Of a DNA stretch of 64,000 bases, positions 59,590 to 64,000 are shown in pieces. The stretch's first letter is position 1. Every line of letters begins with the position of its first letter. The stretch covers positions 1,488,001 to 1,552,000 of the forward strand of contig NZ_CP121112.1 in NCBI RefSeq assembly GCF_029625295.1. Direction: 5' to 3'. The notes below the pieces were generated by a model that was not told the DNA's origin, searched no databases, and was given only the letters and a program-made list of their open reading frames with translations. This stretch comes from Flavobacterium gyeonganense (GTDB lineage: Bacteria; Bacteroidota; Bacteroidia; Flavobacteriales; Flavobacteriaceae). The translations under genes were made by a program, and so were the position numbers.

Positions 59590-60729
59590 ATGAAAAAACT
59601 AAAAGGGATTACGTGGAACCACACCAGAGGATTATTGCCAATGGTTGCCACAGCTCAACGTTTTACAGAGTTGAATCCTGATATAGAAATAAGTTGGGAG
59701 AAAAGAAGTTTACAGGAATTTGCAGATGCTTCTATTGAAGACTTAGCCAAAAGATTTGACCTGCTTGTTATTGACCATCCCTGGACAGGATTTGGTGCCT
59801 ATACCAAAACAATTTTGCCTTTATCAGATCATCTTTCTGCAGAATATATAAAAGATCAGGAAATCAATACCGTTGGGAAGTCATACGGCAGTTACGTTTT
59901 TCACAACAAATTATGGGCATTACCAATAGATGCAGCAACTCCGGTAGCAGCAGCAAGGTTAGATATTTTAGAAAAACAGGAATTAAAAGTCCCACAGACC
60001 TATGACGATTTATTGGCATTAGCCAAAAAGGGATTAGTTGCCTTTGCAGGAATTCCGGTAGATTCGCTTATGACTTTTTACTCTTTTTGCTGCAGTTTAG
60101 GTGAAGCTCCTTTTCAGTCTCAGGAAAAAGTAATTTCTGTGGAAACAGGAAAAAAAGCTTTGCAGATGCATCGCGAACTGGCTCAATTAATGGATCCGGC
60201 AAATTTCAATCGCAATCCGATTCAGGTATATGAAGCTATGGTCAATACTGATGAAATTGCTTACTGCCCTTTTGCGTACGGCTATTCTAATTATTCGAGA
60301 AGTGGTTACAGCAAAAATCTGCTTCACTTTTATGACTTAGTTAAATTGAATGATAAACCAATGATCAGCTCTTTAGGCGGAACCGGATTAGCAGTTTCAT
60401 CCTTTAGCCAGCATATTACTGAAGCTATTAAATATGCTGAATTTACAGGATCATCACAGGTACAGCAAAATATTTTTTCAGATAATGGCGGACAGCCTGG
60501 ACATTTACAAGCTTGGAAAAATGACCGCATCAATGGTATAACACATGATTATTTTAAAAATACATTACCGGCTTTAGAAAGAGCATTTTTAAGACCAAGA
60601 TACTCCGGACACATGTATTTTCAGGATCATGCAGGCGATGTCGTTCGTGATTATTTAATGAATGCCGGTAACGAAGAACAAGTTTTACAAGTAATGGATG
60701 CACTTTACGTAAAATCTTTAAACTTATAA
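59590..60729 (+). CDS. Substrate-binding-protein-fold (SBP_bac_1-like) protein without signal peptide
   Basis: 379 residues. The sequence starts directly with the mature fold (MKKLKGITWNHTRGLLPMVA, then FTELNPDIEISWEKRSLQEF and FDLLVIDHPW), with no signal peptide or lipobox. Later features include LWALPIDAATPVAAARLDIL, VPQTYDDLLALAKKG, CPFAYGYSNYSRSGYS and DNGGQPGHLQAW. It resembles family 1 extracellular sugar-binding proteins, but no permease or ATPase gene is near and the protein should be cytoplasmic. It is 4 bp from a CoA-transferase gene. It may be an intracellular ligand-binding or sensor protein, or an enzyme on this fold. Function unknown. Confidence 0.75.
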   Translation: MKKLKGITWNHTRGLLPMVATAQRFTELNPDIEISWEKRSLQEFADASIEDLAKRFDLLVIDHPWTGFGAYTKTILPLSDHLSAEYIKDQEINTVGKSYGSYVFHNKLWALPIDAATPVAAARLDILEKQELKVPQTYDDLLALAKKGLVAFAGIPVDSLMTFYSFCCSLGEAPFQSQEKVISVETGKKALQMHRELAQLMDPANFNRNPIQVYEAMVNTDEIAYCPFAYGYSNYSRSGYSKNLLHFYDLVKLNDKPMISSLGGTGLAVSSFSQHITEAIKYAEFTGSSQVQQNIFSDNGGQPGHLQAWKNDRINGITHDYFKNTLPALERAFLRPRYSGHMYFQDHAGDVVRDYLMNAGNEEQVLQVMDALYVKSLNL

Positions 60730-60733
60730 AAAC

Positions 60734-61876
60734 ATGAAACCATTAGAAGGATTAGTTGTTTTAGAGTTTTGCCAGTTTTTGGCAGGACCTTCTGCTGGAT
60801 TAAAACTGGCTGATTTAGGAGCAAGGGTTGTAAAAATCGAGCGTCCTGTAAAAGGTGAGGCTTGCCGTCAGTTGAGTATCAAAGATCTTTTTGTTGATGA
60901 TAGCAGTTTGTTATTTCATACAATAAATAGAAATAAAGAATCCTTTGCAGCTGATCTTAAAAATACTGATGATTTGATTTTGGTAAAAAAACTAATTGCC
61001 AAGGCAGATATTATGACCCATAATTTCCGTCCGGGTGTTATGGAAAAAATCGGACTGGATTTTAAAACAACTTTAAATATTAATCCCAAAATAATTTACG
61101 GAACTATAACCGGTTACGGAGATAAAGGCCCCTGGGCAAATAAACCGGGACAGGATTTATTGCTTCAATCACTTTCCGGATTAAGCTGGTTAAGCGGTCG
61201 AAAAAGTCAGGGACCAGTTCCGTTTGGTCTGGCTGTAGCCGATTTAATATGCGGAAATCATTTCGTTCAGGGAATTTTAGCTGCGTTATTGAAAAGAGCC
61301 AAAACCGGAAAAGGTGTTTTGGTCGAAGTTAGTTTACTGGAATCGGTTTTAGATGTTCAGTTCGAAGCCATTACTTCTTACTTAAATGATGGTGGACAAC
61401 AGCCACAAAGAAGTGATGTTAAAGGAAGCGCTCATGCTTTTCTCAGTGCACCTTATGGTGTTTATCAAACTCAGGACGGTTACATTTCTCTGGCAATGGG
61501 CGATTTACTTTTTATTGGAAGTGTTTTGGAAATCGATTTCCAAAAATATACTGATAAACACAAATGGTTTTCTGAAAGAGATGAAATCAGAGCAATTTTA
61601 GCGGAAAAGCTGAATACTCAAACAGCAGATTATTGGTCGAATTTATTGCAGAAACAAGGAATCTGGTGTGGCAAAGTACTTAATTACCAGGAATTGGACA
61701 ACCAGTCCTTTGTTAATGAACTTCAATTGAAACAAACGGTACAAAATTCAGCAGGAGAAACATTGGTTACGACCAGAAGCCCAATTCAACTGGATGGTAA
61801 AATTTTAACCAGTACCAAAGCAGCGCCTAAAGTGGGCGAAGATAATGTAACAATACACGAACAATTTTTAAACTAG
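60734..61876 (+). CDS. Class III (CaiB/BaiF) CoA-transferase, copy 1
   Basis: 380 residues, cytoplasmic. Start MKPLEGLVVLEFCQFLAGPS, LADLGARVVKIERP, HTINRNKESFAADL, MTHNFRPGVMEKIGLDF and GPVPFGLAVADLICG, in which Asp about 170 is the expected acyl-bearing residue. The family moves CoA between carboxylic acids by interlocked dimers. The substrate is unknown; oxalate, carnitine and 2-hydroxy acids are known elsewhere. It is of the same length as, and roughly half identical to, the next gene. A 22-bp palindrome lies at 61524-61545. Confidence 0.9.
   Translation: MKPLEGLVVLEFCQFLAGPSAGLKLADLGARVVKIERPVKGEACRQLSIKDLFVDDSSLLFHTINRNKESFAADLKNTDDLILVKKLIAKADIMTHNFRPGVMEKIGLDFKTTLNINPKIIYGTITGYGDKGPWANKPGQDLLLQSLSGLSWLSGRKSQGPVPFGLAVADLICGNHFVQGILAALLKRAKTGKGVLVEVSLLESVLDVQFEAITSYLNDGGQQPQRSDVKGSAHAFLSAPYGVYQTQDGYISLAMGDLLFIGSVLEIDFQKYTDKHKWFSERDEIRAILAEKLNTQTADYWSNLLQKQGIWCGKVLNYQELDNQSFVNELQLKQTVQNSAGETLVTTRSPIQLDGKILTSTKAAPKVGEDNVTIHEQFLN
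61524..61545. promoter_or_regulatory. 22-bp perfect palindrome inside CoA-transferase copy 1
   Basis: Core GGAAATCGATTTCC extended by TTTT/AAAA. It is the partner of 57784-57805 on the other side of the divergent promoters. Confidence 0.45.
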
Positions 61877-61880
61877 CAGG

Positions 61881-63020
61881 ATGAAACCATTAGAAAATTA
61901 TTTAATAGTAGATTTTAGCCAGTTTCTTTCTGGCCCTTCAGCAAGTTTGCGATTGGCCGATTTAGGTGCGCGTGTTATAAAAATTGAGAAACCGGGAACC
62001 GGAGATATCTGCAGAACCTTATATACTTCTGATTTAATTATGAACGGCGAATCTTCCGTTTTTCATACCATCAACAGAAACAAAGAATCATTCGCTATAG
62101 ATTTCAAACAACCGGAAGAACTCGAAAAATTAAAAAAATTATTGACCAAAGCCGATGTTGTCATGCACAATTTCAGACCCGGCGTAATGGAACGAGTAGG
62201 TTTGAGTTATGATGAAGTGAAAGAAATCAATCCCAATATCATTTATGCAGAAATTTCAGGCTACGGTACAAAATCCAAACTAAAAGATTTACCCGGACAG
62301 GATTTATTACTGCAATCGCTGACAGCCTTAACCTGGTTAAGTGGAAATCAGGAGGATGGACCCGTACCAATGGGATTATCAATTGTGGATATGTTGGCGG
62401 GAGCACATCTGGCACAAGGAATTTTAGCTGCTTTATACAGAAAAGCAACCCATAGTATTGGGGCAAAAGTTCAGGTAAGTATGCTGGAATCGGCTTTTGA
62501 TTTTCAGTTTGAAACCATTACAACTTATTTTAACGACGGTGGTGAATTGCCTCTCCGAACAAAATCCAATAATGCACACGCTTATTTAGGCGCACCTTAC
62601 GGAATTTACAAAACCGAAAATGGCTATCTGGCTTTGGCGATGGGATCAATTCCAGTTTTGGCTTCGCTTTTAAAATGTGATGAATTATTGCAATTTCCTG
62701 AAAATAAATTTGAATTGAGGGATGAAATCAAAAACATTCTGGCTTCTCATTTGCAAACTCAGGAAACGCAACACTGGCTGGATATTTTGGAGCCCGCTGA
62801 TATTTGGTGTGCCAAAGTCCTGAACTATAAACAGCTTTTTGCAGAAGAGGGTTTTCAGGTTCTGAATTTCGTACAGCGAGTTGAAATGCTGGACAGCTAC
62901 ACTTATAAAACAACCCGATGTCCTATTAGAATTGACGGAGAAATTTTTACATCAGGTAAAGGTTCTCCAAAATTAGGACAGGACAACGAGCAAATTATTA
63001 AGGAATTTATAGAATTGTAA
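61881..63020 (+). CDS. Class III (CaiB/BaiF) CoA-transferase, copy 2
   Basis: 379 residues, paralogous to copy 1 along its whole length: MKPLENYLIVDFSQFLSGPS, LADLGARVIKIEKPGTGD, MHNFRPGVMERVGLSY, GPVPMGLSIVDMLAG with the same Asp about 170. 4 bp separate the two genes, and the next start overlaps this stop (TAATG). As class III enzymes work as interlocked dimers, copies 1 and 2 could form a heterodimer or serve two acids. Confidence 0.9.
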   Translation: MKPLENYLIVDFSQFLSGPSASLRLADLGARVIKIEKPGTGDICRTLYTSDLIMNGESSVFHTINRNKESFAIDFKQPEELEKLKKLLTKADVVMHNFRPGVMERVGLSYDEVKEINPNIIYAEISGYGTKSKLKDLPGQDLLLQSLTALTWLSGNQEDGPVPMGLSIVDMLAGAHLAQGILAALYRKATHSIGAKVQVSMLESAFDFQFETITTYFNDGGELPLRTKSNNAHAYLGAPYGIYKTENGYLALAMGSIPVLASLLKCDELLQFPENKFELRDEIKNILASHLQTQETQHWLDILEPADIWCAKVLNYKQLFAEEGFQVLNFVQRVEMLDSYTYKTTRCPIRIDGEIFTSGKGSPKLGQDNEQIIKEFIEL

Positions 63021-64000
63021 TGGAGAAAATAAGAATTGCTGTCCGGAAATTTGATCCTTTTGAAAGTACACTTCAAAAGCTGTGGGATTTATTCTGCCTT
63101 CAAAACAATATTCAAATTGAAGCAGAAATGGTACCGCTGGAGCTTCATGATTTGTATGAAACCACTATTACGAAAAAAGGTTTGAAAGAAGGTAAATGGG
63201 ATATTGCACACCTCAATACCGATTGGATTTATGATGCTGTACACGAAAAAGCGGTTTTGGATTTGTATTCTTTTATAGCAGCAAATCCACCGGAAAATTA
63301 TCCTTACGGCTGGCATAAATCGCTTTTAAAATTGCAGCAACTGGATAACGGCACTTATGGACTTCCGTTTCATGATGGCCCGGAATGTCTGATTTACAGA
63401 AAGGATTTATTCGAAGACCAAAACGAGCAGGAAACTTTTAAAAAGCAGTATGGTTACGAACTTTCCACACCAAAAACATGGAAAGAGTTCGTAGAAATTG
63501 CTTCTTTCTTTAATCGGCCGGAAGAAAATCTTTACGGTTGCATTTTTGCCAATTATCCAGACGGACACAACATGGTTTTTGATTTCTGCCTGCAATTATG
63601 GACACGTGGCGGATCATTAATCAATCACAAAAATCAAATCAGCGTTCTCAGTAAAGCTGCAATTGAAGCATTGGATTTTTACAGAAAAATGGTGAACGAT
63701 CCAACTGCTGTTCATCCAAAATCAAAAGAATTTGATTCGGTTCAGGCGGGTTTGGCTTTCGCCAAAGAGGAAGCTGCAATGGCTATTAACTGGTTCGGAT
63801 TTGCTTCGATGGCACAAGTGATTGAGGAATCGAAAGTAAAGGGAAAAATTGATATCACTTCACTCCCTTCCGATCCGAATCATAAAACGGCTTCTTTGAA
63901 TGTGTACTGGTTGTATACTATTGGCTCAGGAAGTAAACATAAAAAACTGGCTTACGATTTTTTACGTTTTGCAACAACTTCTGAAAGTGACAAATTATTA
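63020..64000 (+). CDS. Second substrate-binding-protein-fold protein without signal peptide (3' end beyond window)
   Basis: The frame is open from the ATG at 63020, overlapping the preceding stop by one base, to the right edge; 327 codons visible. It starts MEKIRIAVRKFDPFESTLQK with no signal peptide. Features of family 1 binding proteins: WDIAHLNTDWIYDAVHEKAV, YGLPFHDGPECLIYRKDLFE, LSTPKTWKEFVEIASFFNRP, FDFCLQLWTRGGSLINHKNQ, AKEEAAMAINWFGFASMAQV and YWLYTIGSGSKHKKLAYDFL. It is diverged from the first such protein in this operon. It likely acts in the cytoplasm with the CoA-transferases. Function unknown. Confidence 0.78.
   Translation, partial: MEKIRIAVRKFDPFESTLQKLWDLFCLQNNIQIEAEMVPLELHDLYETTITKKGLKEGKWDIAHLNTDWIYDAVHEKAVLDLYSFIAANPPENYPYGWHKSLLKLQQLDNGTYGLPFHDGPECLIYRKDLFEDQNEQETFKKQYGYELSTPKTWKEFVEIASFFNRPEENLYGCIFANYPDGHNMVFDFCLQLWTRGGSLINHKNQISVLSKAAIEALDFYRKMVNDPTAVHPKSKEFDSVQAGLAFAKEEAAMAINWFGFASMAQVIEESKVKGKIDITSLPSDPNHKTASLNVYWLYTIGSGSKHKKLAYDFLRFATTSESDKLL

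Noticed and set aside
59590..64000. Reading the two SBP-like genes as parts of a sugar ABC importer
   Set aside because: No signal peptides and no permease or ATPase genes in the visible operon; CoA-transferases are interleaved instead.

Overview
The window comes from a member of the Bacteroidota, most probably a Flavobacterium. The support is low GC, SusC/SusD pairs, type IX secretion (T9SS) C-terminal sorting domains ending in KxIKN/KRIIKD, flavobacterial TAnnTTTG -7 promoter elements, and the dispersed hairpin repeats (GTCATTTCGAC..., GTCAGGCTGAGCGAAG...) that litter Flavobacterium genomes. Almost everything in it serves the breakdown of pectin: homogalacturonan and, above all, rhamnogalacturonan I.

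Region 1 (1-35738, all minus strand) is one long pectin utilisation locus of 16 genes. In transcription order these are GH78 alpha-L-rhamnosidase, two beta-propeller glycosidase-like proteins, GH2 beta-galactosidase, GH106 alpha-L-rhamnosidase, sialate-O-acetylesterase-type esterase, DUF5703 protein, a large PL1 pectate lyase, GH127 beta-L-arabinofuranosidase, CE8 pectin methylesterase, SusC, SusD, a second PL1, a DUF3826 protein, a third PL1, and a beta-helix/DUF6298-like protein that runs off the left edge. The products are nearly all secreted or surface lipoproteins. Region 2 (35980-44978) holds an AraC regulator divergent from an MFS exporter, a T9SS-secreted PL9 pectate lyase, and a 1628-residue T9SS-secreted leucine-rich-repeat protein.

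Region 3 (45062-50356, minus) is an operon: a beta-helix enzyme fused to a C-terminal L-rhamnose-mutarotase-like domain, a Gfo/Idh/MocA oxidoreductase and a sodium/solute symporter. Region 4 (50764-53731, plus) is GH28 polygalacturonase plus PL10 pectate lyase. Region 5 (53792-59302, minus) is a tight six-gene operon: GH105 unsaturated galacturonyl hydrolase plus enzymes matching the non-phosphorylating, diketo-hydrolase route for L-rhamnose or L-fucose (sugar dehydrogenase, lactonase, 2-keto-3-deoxy-sugar-acid dehydrogenase, FAH-type hydrolase). The dehydratase of that route is not in the window. Region 6 (59590-64000, plus, running off the right edge) is the least explained part: two substrate-binding-protein-fold proteins WITHOUT signal peptides bracket two paralogous class III CoA-transferases, with no ABC permease or ATPase in sight.

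Regions 5 and 6 diverge from a promoter pair that is almost a mirror image. Each side has a TATATTTG -7 element, one T, then a 19-bp GntR-like operator (AAATGTGA-N3-TyACATTT). A degenerate third copy lies upstream of the mutarotase fusion. Sugar-acid catabolism, rhamnose handling and the CoA-transferase/binding-protein module therefore look co-regulated. Two 22-bp perfect palindromes with an identical 18+ bp core lie inside genes on both sides of this promoter pair.

Five genes (PL1, SusD, GH127, GH106, PL9) are broken by seven single-base indels. Every one is in or next to a homopolymer of the + strand C/T runs, six deletions and one insertion. The proteins are otherwise full length and conserved, so sequencing or assembly error is the most likely cause, though real phase variation cannot be excluded from one sequence.
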